NCBI GenBank assembly: GCA_013696015.1
Contig: JACCZI010000028.1
Location: 1-6,597 of the forward strand
Direction: 5' to 3'
DNA from: Nocardioidaceae bacterium
GTDB lineage: Bacteria > Actinomycetota > Actinomycetes > Propionibacteriales > Nocardioidaceae
DNA length: 6,597 nt
Shown here: piece after piece, positions 1 through 6,597 of the stretch
Layout of the letters: each line of letters starts with the position of its first letter
Numbering within the stretch: the stretch's first letter is position 1
The notes under the pieces: model-generated
Database searches by the model: none
Seen by the model: the letters and a program-made list of their open reading frames with translations, nothing else
What the model was told of the DNA's origin: nothing
Translations under genes and position numbers: made by a program

Positions 1-358
1 CCTCCATCGGCACCGCCCCGGTGGCCAGCGCCCGGGTGAAGAACGCCCGCGCGGCGCTCAGATCGCGCCTGGCGGACAGCCAGACGTCTATGACCTGCCT
101 GTACTGGTCGACCGCCCGGTACAGGTACGTCCACCGGCCGTTGACCTTGACGTAGGTCTCGTCGACGAACCAGCGGTCACCCGGCACATGACGACACGTC
201 CGGGCCGCCTGCACGAACTGCGGTGTGAAGCGTTGGACCCACCTTCTAGATCGTGACGTGATCGACGTCCACTGCCCGCTCGGCGAGCAGCTCCTCGACG
301 TCCCGGTAGGACAGGCCAAAACGCAGGATGGCTGGCCACGAAATTACCGCATCGGCCG
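1..358 (-). pseudogene. IS6-family transposase remnant, frameshifted and cut by the window edge
   Basis: Reading the minus strand leftward from about 358, one frame gives a degraded N-terminus followed by LRFGLSYRDVEELLAER and VDVDHVTI, the helix-turn-helix segment typical of IS6/IS26-type transposases. It then meets a TAG stop (plus-strand 246-248). One base out of phase, the protein resumes with RWVQRFTP, then GDRWFVDETYVKVNGRW, TYLYRAVDQY and VIDVWLSARRD, and runs off base 1. The Asp of the WFVDET motif (codon 161-163) is the first residue of the family's catalytic DDE triad; the second Asp and the Glu would lie outside the window. The stop plus the 1-base frame change (about 243-248) mean no full-length transposase can be made. 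Family members are roughly 230-240 residues and about half is visible. The N-terminus also looks shortened: the usual W-x-x-x-W-Y stretch before LRFGLSYRD is compressed and no start codon fits. Family assignment is firm; exact ends are not. Confidence 0.88.
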
Positions 359-360
359 CT
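1..360 (-). mobile_element. Left-truncated view of a decayed IS6-like insertion sequence
   Basis: This stretch of more than 300 bases has no intact gene and is accounted for by the transposase remnant. IS6 elements normally carry short terminal inverted repeats a few tens of bases before the transposase start. Here transposase-like sequence begins within the last codons of the neighbouring ATPase gene, with no room for a start codon, leader or terminal repeat. The element therefore seems to have lost its 5' end, by deletion or recombination, rather than being a fresh intact insertion. No target-site duplication can be assessed because the other end is outside the window. The boundary at about 360 is approximate, judged from where transposase-like residues stop in translation. 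Confidence 0.6.
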
Positions 361-2221
361 GTTGAGATGCAGAACGCGGAACCGACTCGACCAACCGAAC
401 GGTGTAGGCATGTTGAGGGTGATCCAGCACGGTCTCCACCGGACCCGACTCCACCACCTCGCCTCGATAAAGCACGTACACCCGCTCGACGACTTGTCGG
501 ACGACGGCGAGATCGTGGGTGATGAACAGGTAGCCGACGCCCAACTCGTCTCGTAACGTGCGGAAGAGGCCGAGGATCTGAGCCTGGACCGACACGTCCA
601 AGGAGGACACCGGCTCGTCGCAGATGATCAGGCGCGGTTGCACGGCCAGGGCTCTGGCAATGGCCACCCGCTGCCGCTCGCCACCAGACAGTGCCACGGG
701 CTTGCGCCGCGACAATGAGGCCGCCAAACCGACACGCTCCAACAACTCGGCGACCCCGCCCTCAAGGTTGCGGCCCCCCTTGTGATGCAACTCCAAGACC
801 TCTTTCAGGGCCGATCCAACGGTTCGCAAGGGATTCAACGATGAGTACGGATCCTGAAAAACAATCTGGACAGTCCGGCGCAATTTGCGCAACTGGTCGG
901 CAGACAGCGAACCGTAGTTGCTCGCATCTACTCCATCAATGGTGATGACGCCGGCCGTTGGCGTCTCCAAGCCCACCAGGCAGCGGGCCAGAGTCGTCTT
1001 GCCCGACCCCGACTCACCGACCAGACCAACGCTTTCCGTGACACCAACTGTGATGGAGACGCCCCCTAACGCGATCACCGGCGGACTGCCACGACGCCTC
1101 GATGCATCCGCAAATGCCTTTTCGAGGTTTTCCACGCGCACAAGTGGCACCGAGGCCTCGGCCGTATGGTGAACCACTGCCGGGCGCTCAGCATTGTGGC
1201 GCAGGCTGTGCATTTCCGCCCTGATTTCGTCAATGCGCAAGCACGCAGAAAGCCGATTGTCCGCCACTGGATTGAGCGGTGGGTGGCTGACCTCGCACTT
1301 CGACTGTGCCCACTGGCAGCGTGGTGCCAGCGGGCACATCGTGGCCACGTCATCAGCGGCCGGCACGCTACCCGGGATCGCGACCAGCTCGGTTAACCGG
1401 CGATCACCAGGTGGCTCGGAAAGCAGCAAACCCAACGTGTAAGGATGCAGTGGCTCGGCCTCTACTGCCCCCGCGCCTCCCACCTCCAGTAGCGACCCCG
1501 CGTACAGCACGTAGATGCGGTCGCACGTCGAGAAGGCAACCCGCAGGTCGTGGGTAATGAGCAGAAGCGCCATCGATCGCGAAGTCTGCAGCGACTTCAG
1601 CAGGGCGAGGATCTCCCGTTGCGTGGTGACGTCGAGCGCGGTCGACGGCTCATCCGCGATGAGAATGCGCGGGTCCCCGGCGAGCGCCGCAGCAATCGCG
1701 ACGCGCTGCCGCATGCCGCCGGAGAGCTCGAACGGATAGCGGTCGACCGTCTCCGGAATGCCGACCTCCGCCAGGCGCCGCGACGCCTCTTCCCGGCGCG
1801 CACGACGTCCCAATCGCCTGCCGGCCGCGTCCACCAGCCCATCTGCGACCTGGTCCCCGCAACGCGTCACCGGGTTGAGCATGGTGAACGGATCTTGCAG
1901 GACCAACGCGACTTCGGAGCCGCGAATCCGGCCCAACTCCCGCTGTGACAGGTCCAATATGTTGTTGCCATCGAGCCGCACCTCACCGCGAGCCGACAGC
2001 CCGCTGGGCAGCAGGCCTACGAGCGCGCGTGCGGTCATCGACTTGCCGCTACCAGACTCGCCAACGATCCCGACCGTCTCCGCTTCGTCGAGAGACAAGT
2101 CCAAACTCCTGACAATCGTGCGTTGGTCGCCTCCGATCCGGCTGTGAATGGCCAAGCCAACGGCCTCCAGGAGACTGCCGTTTCCGTCGGCACCACGAAG
2201 CGGTCCGACGTTGCTCCTCAT
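344..2221 (-). CDS. Fused dual-domain peptide ABC transporter ATP-binding protein (DppD-DppF type)
   Basis: This 625-residue cytoplasmic ATPase would power a peptide importer. It contains two complete nucleotide-binding domains where many operons encode two separate proteins. Domain 1: Walker A GESGSGKS (residues 54-61), Q-loop Q109, signature LSGGMRQRV (166-174), Walker B ending DE at 190-191, switch H224. Domain 2: Walker A GESGSGKT (402-409), Q456, signature LSGGERQRV (511-519), Walker B ending DE at 535-536, switch H569. Both sites look catalytically competent. After domain 1 is the oligopeptide-transporter C-terminal extension: HPYT near 259-262, then cysteines at 296, 302, 309 and 327. 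The ATG overlaps the stop of the upstream permease (ATGA, 2218-2221) and is preceded by GGAAGAG. The stop lies at the edge of an IS6 remnant, so the last few residues (about SQQRPMR) may not be native. Substrate class (di- or oligopeptide, or nickel, which shares the family) is inferred from neighbours. Confidence 0.95.
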   Translation of the reverse strand: MRSNVGPLRGADGNGSLLEAVGLAIHSRIGGDQRTIVRSLDLSLDEAETVGIVGESGSGKSMTARALVGLLPSGLSARGEVRLDGNNILDLSQRELGRIRGSEVALVLQDPFTMLNPVTRCGDQVADGLVDAAGRRLGRRARREEASRRLAEVGIPETVDRYPFELSGGMRQRVAIAAALAGDPRILIADEPSTALDVTTQREILALLKSLQTSRSMALLLITHDLRVAFSTCDRIYVLYAGSLLEVGGAGAVEAEPLHPYTLGLLLSEPPGDRRLTELVAIPGSVPAADDVATMCPLAPRCQWAQSKCEVSHPPLNPVADNRLSACLRIDEIRAEMHSLRHNAERPAVVHHTAEASVPLVRVENLEKAFADASRRRGSPPVIALGGVSITVGVTESVGLVGESGSGKTTLARCLVGLETPTAGVITIDGVDASNYGSLSADQLRKLRRTVQIVFQDPYSSLNPLRTVGSALKEVLELHHKGGRNLEGGVAELLERVGLAASLSRRKPVALSGGERQRVAIARALAVQPRLIICDEPVSSLDVSVQAQILGLFRTLRDELGVGYLFITHDLAVVRQVVERVYVLYRGEVVESGPVETVLDHPQHAYTVRLVESVPRSASQQRPMR

Positions 2222-3084
2222 CGGGCTCTTCCGCGGTCTGCCAACCGGTCGTACAGCCAGTCGCCTATCAGGTTCATGCTCGTCGCAGTGAGCACGATCA
2301 TCCCTCCGGGTGCCAGCGCCGCGGCGGGGTTCTCGAAGAGCAGCAGGCGGCTCTCGGAGAGCATCCGCCCCCAGTCAGCCGTGCCCGGGCCGATGCCCAG
2401 CCCTAGGAAGGACAATGCCGAAAGCGCCACCAATGAAAACGCAAAGTTGAGGAAAGCGTTCGCGAACGAGATAGGCAAGATATTGGGAAAGATGTGGCGA
2501 AACAGGATCGCTCGGACCGGCAACCCCAGGGTGCGGGCGGCCTCGACATAGGGCAGTGACCGCTGCTCGAGCGTCACCCCGCGGATGACGCGGGTGTCGA
2601 ACGGGGACGTCAGCACCACCAGCACGACGACCGCGAGCAGATAGCTGGCGCCCAGTACTCCGATCAGCACAATTGTCACCAGCAGTCCCGGCACGGCGTA
2701 CATCAGGTCAACCCAACGCATGACGGATGCGTCGAGCATGCCTCCGCGGTAACCCGCCGCCAACCCGAGTACGTTGCCGATGACGAACGCGCCCACGACG
2801 ATCAGCACCGGACCGAAGAGCGCGTAGCGCACGCCGTAGATGGTCCGCGAGAACACGTCGCGCCCGAGATCGTCGGTGCCGAACCAGAACTCGCCGTTAG
2901 GCGTGGTCAGCCCGGTGGCAAGGTTCAGGCTGCCCGGCCCGTGCGGCGCTAGGAGCGGGCCGAACGCAGCCAGGAAGAGAAGGATCCCAATGAAGCCGAA
3001 CGACAGCGCCACCGTCAGTGGAGTGGAGCGCAGCAGCAGCCTTCGGCGTCCCCGAGCCCTTGGCCCACCCACGAGGGTCGTCAT
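2218..3084 (-). CDS. Peptide ABC transporter permease, DppC/OppC type
   Basis: This 288-residue inner-membrane permease would form one half of the translocation channel. After a basic N-terminus (RARGRRRLLLR) there is a first hydrophobic helix at about 22-45. Next comes the DppC-type motif FGTDDLGRDVFSR (68-80), then helices at about 88-111, 126-160, 203-230 and 258-275. The EAA coupling loop, which contacts the ATPase, is EAARTLG followed by HIFPNILP (about 181-204). The reading frame stays open far upstream to 3828, but that extension lies inside the other permease gene and is arginine-rich with no membrane segments, so it is a shadow. ATG at 3084 is chosen because it overlaps the upstream stop as ATGA and gives the normal family length and N-terminus. 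It ends in an ATGA overlap with the ATPase. The DppC position, second of the permease pair, agrees with usual gene order. Confidence 0.95.
   Translation of the reverse strand: MTTLVGGPRARGRRRLLLRSTPLTVALSFGFIGILLFLAAFGPLLAPHGPGSLNLATGLTTPNGEFWFGTDDLGRDVFSRTIYGVRYALFGPVLIVVGAFVIGNVLGLAAGYRGGMLDASVMRWVDLMYAVPGLLVTIVLIGVLGASYLLAVVVLVVLTSPFDTRVIRGVTLEQRSLPYVEAARTLGLPVRAILFRHIFPNILPISFANAFLNFAFSLVALSALSFLGLGIGPGTADWGRMLSESRLLLFENPAAALAPGGMIVLTATSMNLIGDWLYDRLADRGRAR
2226..2232 (-). promoter_or_regulatory. Ribosome binding site of the fused ATPase gene
   Basis: Minus-strand GGAAGAG lies 4 bases before the ATG at 2221 and inside the end of the DppC-type permease gene. It is the clearest Shine-Dalgarno-like sequence at any junction here. 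It supports the ATG at 2221, together with the ATGA overlap. The other three visible starts have weak or no such sequence. Confidence 0.5.
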
Positions 3085-4046
3085 GGCGCAACCCGGGTGT
3101 ACCGGATCCTCGGATCCGCGAACAGGTAGAGGACGTCGGTGAGCAGATTGGTCAGGATGGCGACCGCCGCGAGCAGCATGGTGAGCCCTTGCACCATGAG
3201 GACGTCTTTGAACGCAACGGAGTCCACCAGCAACGCACCGAGCCCGGGGAGCGCGAACGTTACCTCGATCAGGACGGCGCCGGTGAGCATGGCGGCCAGC
3301 AGCACCGTCGAGGCCGTCACGACCGGGATCATGGCGTTTCGGAGGGCGTAACCGAACAGCACCCGCCCTTCTGAGACGCCGCGGGCTCTGGCGAAGGTGA
3401 CGTAGTCCTGGTCCAGTGCGGTGATCATGCCCGCACGAGTGAACCTGATCAGCAGCGCGGCAGCGCCGAAGGCAAGCGTGAGAGCGGGCAGCGTGAGATG
3501 CCACAGCTGGTCCATCGCGCCTTCTCCCTGCCCGAACACCGGAAACCACCCGAGAAGCACGGCGAAGACGTACAAGAGGAAGACGCCGGTCACGAACGCG
3601 GGCGAGCTGGCACCGACAACGGACAATGACACCACTGCGCGGTCGATGCCGGACCTGTTCCTCATCGCCGCCAGGACCCCCAGTCCAATGCCTGCCACGA
3701 AGGCCACTGCGAAGCCGTATGCGCCGAGGCGGAGCGAGAGCTGGGCACGGTCCTTGATCGCGTTGAGCACCGGCTCCCCGGTTCGAATCGACTCCCCGAA
3801 GTCCAGGCGTACCGCGTCCTTCGCCCACAGCCAGTACTGAGTGGTCAGGGGCTCATCGAGGTTGTAGCGCTGGCGGATGTTCTCTCGAGTTTCCTCGTTT
3901 GCGACGCGTGTCCCGAGCAGCACCTGTTCGGCGCTGCCCGGTGAGGCATACAACAGGCCGAACACCGCGCCGGACATGATCACGAGCAGAACCGCGGCCG
4001 CCACAAGGCGTCGCGCGATGAAGATCACAAGATTCCGCCGATTCAC
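3081..4046 (-). CDS. Peptide ABC transporter permease, DppB/OppB type
   Basis: This 321-residue inner-membrane permease is the partner of the DppC-type protein. The N-terminus MNRRNLVIFIARRL leads into a first helix at about 9-33, as in DppB/OppB. A periplasmic-side region follows (about 35-100) with the family-like YNLDEPLTTQYW and LDFGESIRTGEPV. More helices lie at about 108-128, 138-168, 184-201, 241-262 and 284-309. The EAA-like loop is YVTFARARG followed by ALRNAMIP (about 215-241). I start it at GTG 4046 rather than at the in-frame ATG at 4094. The GTG overlaps the upstream peptidase stop as GTGA and gives the expected N-terminus, whereas the extra 16 residues overlap the peptidase's conserved C-terminal end. 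No good Shine-Dalgarno precedes the GTG, so translation probably depends on coupling to the peptidase. Confidence 0.94.
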   Translation of the reverse strand: MNRRNLVIFIARRLVAAAVLLVIMSGAVFGLLYASPGSAEQVLLGTRVANEETRENIRQRYNLDEPLTTQYWLWAKDAVRLDFGESIRTGEPVLNAIKDRAQLSLRLGAYGFAVAFVAGIGLGVLAAMRNRSGIDRAVVSLSVVGASSPAFVTGVFLLYVFAVLLGWFPVFGQGEGAMDQLWHLTLPALTLAFGAAALLIRFTRAGMITALDQDYVTFARARGVSEGRVLFGYALRNAMIPVVTASTVLLAAMLTGAVLIEVTFALPGLGALLVDSVAFKDVLMVQGLTMLLAAVAILTNLLTDVLYLFADPRIRYTRVAP

Positions 4047-5947
4047 GTGTCGCTGCCCAGGTGGCGGTCGAACCAGGCCACTATCCGGCGCCACAGGTCG
4101 AGCTGGTGTTCGCGTTCAACCCAGCCGTGACCCTCACGCGGGTACACCACCAACTCGCTTTCTACTCCCGCTTCCACCAATGCTCCATACAGCTCCTGGG
4201 CCTGACCGAGCGGACAGCAGCGGTCCTCCTCGCCGTGAAGAATGAGTATCGGGGTGTTGCAGCTGCTGGCGTACACGACGGGGGAACGCTCCAGATAGGA
4301 GGCGATGCGATCCTCTCCGGTGAAGAGAATGTCGTCGAGCCCGCCGATGTTGCTCGTGTAGTGAAGGCTGAGGTAGTCCGATACACAAGCCATTGCAACA
4401 CTGGCGCGGAAGCGGGAGCTTCGCGTCGCTGCCCATGCCGCGATGAAGCCACCATGGCTCGCGCCCATGATTCCGATGCGGCCAGCGTCGACGAACCCGG
4501 CGGCAACGCATGAGTCCACGCCGGCGAGGATGTCGCTAAGTTCGGCGCCCCCCAGGTCGCCCACCACGGCCCGTGCGAACTCCTGCCCTCGCCCAGAACT
4601 GCCGCGCGGGTTGGGTAGTAAGACCGCGTATCCCGCCTCAGCCAACAGTGCTGCATGGCGGGTGCCTGACGGGAAGGCATACGACCAGGAGCCGGTAGGG
4701 CCACCGTGCACGAGCACGACCATCGGCGCCGGCCGGTCAGACGCACGTCGCGGTCGCACCAGCAAGCCCTGGATCGGCAGGCCGTCGGGAGCAAGCCAGT
4801 CGAGCCGTTCGACCGGAGGCAGGTCGAAGCCGACCAACGAGGCGTTCAGGTTGGTCACCGATCGCCACCCACGCTCTGGCTCGTCTACCTGCAACAGGCA
4901 AACCTCCGGAGGGGCGCTGAGCGACTCCACCACCGCGCCGAGCCGACGACCATCCGCGCTCGCCGACCCGCCTTGGAGCACAGCGTTCCCGCTCCACATT
5001 TCTTCCACGCGCCCGTCACAGGACATCAGTCCGCAGGTTGACACCATGCCGCGGCGCCCGAAATACCACAGCCGGCTGTCGTCGCACCAGCCGACGTGCG
5101 CCACGTCGACGTCCGAGGTGAGCTCGGTCACCGTGTCCGTTTCGAGGTCGACGACCTTCACCGTGCCCATCTCCGAGCCCCTGTCGCTGCAGATGCCTTC
5201 GACGAACGCAGCGCGGCCACCGTTCGGAGATAGTCGCGGGTTTGCGATCTGCCAGGCCGGCGTGTAAAGACGGCGAGCGGTCCCCTGCCGCAGGTCGATC
5301 TCGCCGAGAAAAGCCTGGTACCAACCGCTTTCGGAGGGGTCATGGGATAGCACCGCTACGGCGGCGTCGTCGCTCGCGTCGAAGTCCCACACGGAGAGCC
5401 CTGTCGGACCAATTTCGGTGGTCGTTCCACTGGGCACCGCTACTCGATACAGGCGACGCAAAGCCTGGCCTCCTGTCACCACCCGCGGATCAGGGGGGGA
5501 AGCCGCGGGGTCATCGATTCGGGTCGCCACCCCACCGCGATCTGATCCCACGTCGGCAGCGACAGCGAGCAGTGCGTCGTCGCGCCGCGACCAGGCCAGC
5601 ACCTCCACGGATCCGGCGACCTGTCCTAATCGGCATATCTGTCCCCCGCGTACGGACAGGAGATGCAAGGACATCATTCCGGGACTTTCCCGGTCGGAGA
5701 GGAACGCGATCATGCTGCCGTCGCTGGACCATCGAGCCGTGCCACTGACCGACGCGTCGTCGTCGGTGACCGGTACCGCACCGCCGTCGCCCGACCCGAC
5801 CCAGATCCGGCTGGCCGGCATCACGTCCGACGAGGCATATCCACGGCTCACCGAGAAGGCGAGGCGTTCACCGTCCGGCGCGAGTGCGATCTGTCCCAGC
5901 CTCAGCCCGTCCAAAAGCGTCTCGGCCGTGACCGTCCTTGCCGGCAC
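4043..5947 (-). CDS. S9-family (prolyl oligopeptidase-like) serine peptidase
   Basis: This 634-residue protein has the two-part S9 architecture. Residues about 15-375 form repeated beta-propeller strands (for example ALAPDGERLAFSVS at 21-34 and ARWSSDGSMIAFLSD at 71-85). Residues about 385-634 form an alpha/beta-hydrolase domain. The oxyanion-side motif HGGP is at 414-417. The nucleophile is S497 in GASHGG, and the acid and base are D575 in HGEED and H607 in REGHGW. The layout most resembles S9C acylaminoacyl-peptidase/dipeptidyl-aminopeptidase enzymes, which release short units from the N-termini of peptides; exact specificity cannot be read. No signal peptide or membrane segment is visible, so it should be cytoplasmic. 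The GTG start at 5947 lies 3 bases after the binding-protein stop and gives a normal family N-terminus; no strong Shine-Dalgarno is seen. Its place between binding-protein and permease genes suggests it acts on imported peptides (inference). Confidence 0.93.
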   Translation of the reverse strand: MPARTVTAETLLDGLRLGQIALAPDGERLAFSVSRGYASSDVMPASRIWVGSGDGGAVPVTDDDASVSGTARWSSDGSMIAFLSDRESPGMMSLHLLSVRGGQICRLGQVAGSVEVLAWSRRDDALLAVAADVGSDRGGVATRIDDPAASPPDPRVVTGGQALRRLYRVAVPSGTTTEIGPTGLSVWDFDASDDAAVAVLSHDPSESGWYQAFLGEIDLRQGTARRLYTPAWQIANPRLSPNGGRAAFVEGICSDRGSEMGTVKVVDLETDTVTELTSDVDVAHVGWCDDSRLWYFGRRGMVSTCGLMSCDGRVEEMWSGNAVLQGGSASADGRRLGAVVESLSAPPEVCLLQVDEPERGWRSVTNLNASLVGFDLPPVERLDWLAPDGLPIQGLLVRPRRASDRPAPMVVLVHGGPTGSWSYAFPSGTRHAALLAEAGYAVLLPNPRGSSGRGQEFARAVVGDLGGAELSDILAGVDSCVAAGFVDAGRIGIMGASHGGFIAAWAATRSSRFRASVAMACVSDYLSLHYTSNIGGLDDILFTGEDRIASYLERSPVVYASSCNTPILILHGEEDRCCPLGQAQELYGALVEAGVESELVVYPREGHGWVEREHQLDLWRRIVAWFDRHLGSDT

Positions 5948-5950
5948 GGA

Positions 5951-6597
5951 TTATGCCGAGCTCAGATTCTGGATCCACACCTGGTTGTACCAGAGCGGAG
6001 AGTATGGCTCGAACTTCAGGTCGTCACTGATCGACATCACGCTGTTGGCCCACCATAGGGGCAGGTAGGCAAGATCGGGCACGGCGATCCTCAACACATC
6101 CTGGATGAGCTGTGCCCGTTCTTCGGGGTCGGTCGACTTCTCCTGCTGCTCTATCAGGGAGAGGATTTCGCTGTTCTCGTAGTGCGCCTGATTGTCCGGC
6201 GCATACGCTGAGAGGTAATTGGCGGGGTCGGGGTAGTCGGGGGCATACCCGAGGACTCCAATGGGATAGCGCTCGGCCTGCAGGTCAGCGAACCACTGGT
6301 TCGGTGTTACCTCGTTGACGTCCAGTTCGATGTTGATTTCCTTCAGGTTGGCCTGAAGGCTCAGCAGCGCCTTGCCCAACTCCGGAATGATGGTCGGATA
6401 CTGAATTGCCGCCGAGAATCCGTCTGGAACCGAGGACTGCGCGAGCGACGCTGCGGCCTCGGCCATGTCCAGGCCGTACTGCGGCAGCTCCTCATAGAAG
6501 GCCGTGACCTCAGCCTCAGGGAGCAGTGAAGCCCACTGCGCCGGCGGGACGAGTGAGTTCGCCACCTGAGCCTCACCCCCGAGCACCGACTGAACCA
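5951..6597 (-). CDS. Peptide-binding protein of ABC transporter (SBP family 5), C-terminal part
   Basis: This is the C-terminal third or so (about 215 residues) of an extracellular solute-binding protein of the DppA/OppA family; the frame is open at base 6597 and the rest lies outside. Family-typical pieces are VQSVLGGEAQVANSLVPP at the edge, then NEVTPNQWFADLQAERYPIG, GYAPDYPDPANYL and AHYENSEI, and near the end DLAYLPLWWANSV. The Asp in GYAPDY (codon 6236-6238) aligns by motif with the OppA/DppA Asp that binds the free amino end of peptide ligands, which favours a peptide substrate. The GTG at 6584-6586 is an internal valine, not a start, because conserved sequence continues upstream of it. 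In a Gram-positive the missing N-terminus would be expected to carry a lipoprotein signal (inference). It is the first visible gene of the operon, and its TAA precedes the peptidase GTG by 3 bases. Confidence 0.94.
   Translation of the reverse strand, partial: VQSVLGGEAQVANSLVPPAQWASLLPEAEVTAFYEELPQYGLDMAEAAASLAQSSVPDGFSAAIQYPTIIPELGKALLSLQANLKEINIELDVNEVTPNQWFADLQAERYPIGVLGYAPDYPDPANYLSAYAPDNQAHYENSEILSLIEQQEKSTDPEERAQLIQDVLRIAVPDLAYLPLWWANSVMSISDDLKFEPYSPLWYNQVWIQNLSSA

Noticed and set aside
88..411. Minus-strand 107-codon open frame at the left edge
   Set aside because: It is Arg/Ser-rich and out of phase with the recognisable IS6 transposase residues, so it is a shadow of the pseudogene.
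344..420. Possible terminator after the ATPase gene
   Set aside because: No convincing GC-rich hairpin followed by a T run is visible on the minus strand before or after the stop at 344-346, and the following DNA is insertion-sequence remnant.
3103..3118. Short direct repeat CGGATCCT/CGGATCCG, considered as an operator
   Set aside because: It lies inside the permease coding sequence (encoding ADPRIRY) within a coupled operon, and is best explained by codon use.
3085..3828. Upstream extension of the DppC-type permease frame
   Set aside because: The extra residues are Arg/Gly-rich with no membrane helices and overlap the real DppB-type gene in another frame. The ATGA overlap at 3081-3084 marks the true start.
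4047..4094. In-frame ATG giving a 16-residue longer DppB-type permease
   Set aside because: The extension overlaps the conserved C-terminus of the peptidase, and the GTG at 4046 gives the normal permease N-terminus with a GTGA overlap.
4443..5267. Long plus-strand open frame (274 codons) opposite the S9 peptidase
   Set aside because: Its translation is rich in Ser, Thr, Pro and Arg with no recognisable domain. It lies wholly antisense to a peptidase with a complete catalytic triad. High-GC codon bias produces such antisense frames.
5493..5499. Run of seven G (C on the coding strand) within the peptidase gene, considered as a phase-variation tract
   Set aside because: Seven bases is within chance in high-GC DNA, the frame is intact, and no other switching feature is nearby.
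5418..6068. Plus-strand open frame (216 codons) across the peptidase/binding-protein junction
   Set aside because: It is antisense to two well-supported genes and has low-complexity composition and no family signature.

Overview
The window reads as high-GC bacterial chromosome, most likely from an actinomycete (Actinomycetota). The signs are GC-biased third codon positions, two GTG starts, and an IS6-type transposase remnant of the kind common in these bacteria. This is an inference from style and family, not a species call. All recognisable genes are on the minus strand, so transcription runs from the right edge of the window to the left.

Right to left, bases 6597 to 344 are a single compact operon. 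It holds the C-terminal part of an extracellular peptide-binding protein (SBP family 5, open at the right edge), then an S9-family serine peptidase with no visible signal peptide. After these come two binding-protein-dependent permeases (DppB/OppB type, then DppC/OppC type) and one long ATPase with both nucleotide-binding domains fused (DppD-DppF type). There is almost no non-coding DNA: one 3-base gap and three 4-base stop/start overlaps (GTGA, ATGA, ATGA). The genes are therefore probably co-transcribed and translationally coupled. The promoter and the start of the binding protein lie beyond base 6597.

Together the genes describe peptide import coupled to breakdown. The binding protein captures a peptide outside the membrane, the permease pair and the fused ATPase bring it in, and the cytoplasmic peptidase could hydrolyse it. 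The actual substrate (nutrient peptide, signal peptide, peptide-like antibiotic) cannot be read from the sequence.

Bases 1 to about 358 are a decayed IS6-family transposase, also on the minus strand and cut by the left edge. It has an in-frame stop plus a frameshift near 243-248, and it lacks a normal N-terminus and terminal inverted repeat. It abuts, and slightly overlaps, the 3' end of the ATPase gene.

I found no RNA genes, CRISPR arrays, convincing terminators or internal promoters. I see no clearly new system here. The most noteworthy points are the peptidase inside the transporter operon and the insertion-sequence scar at its 3' end.
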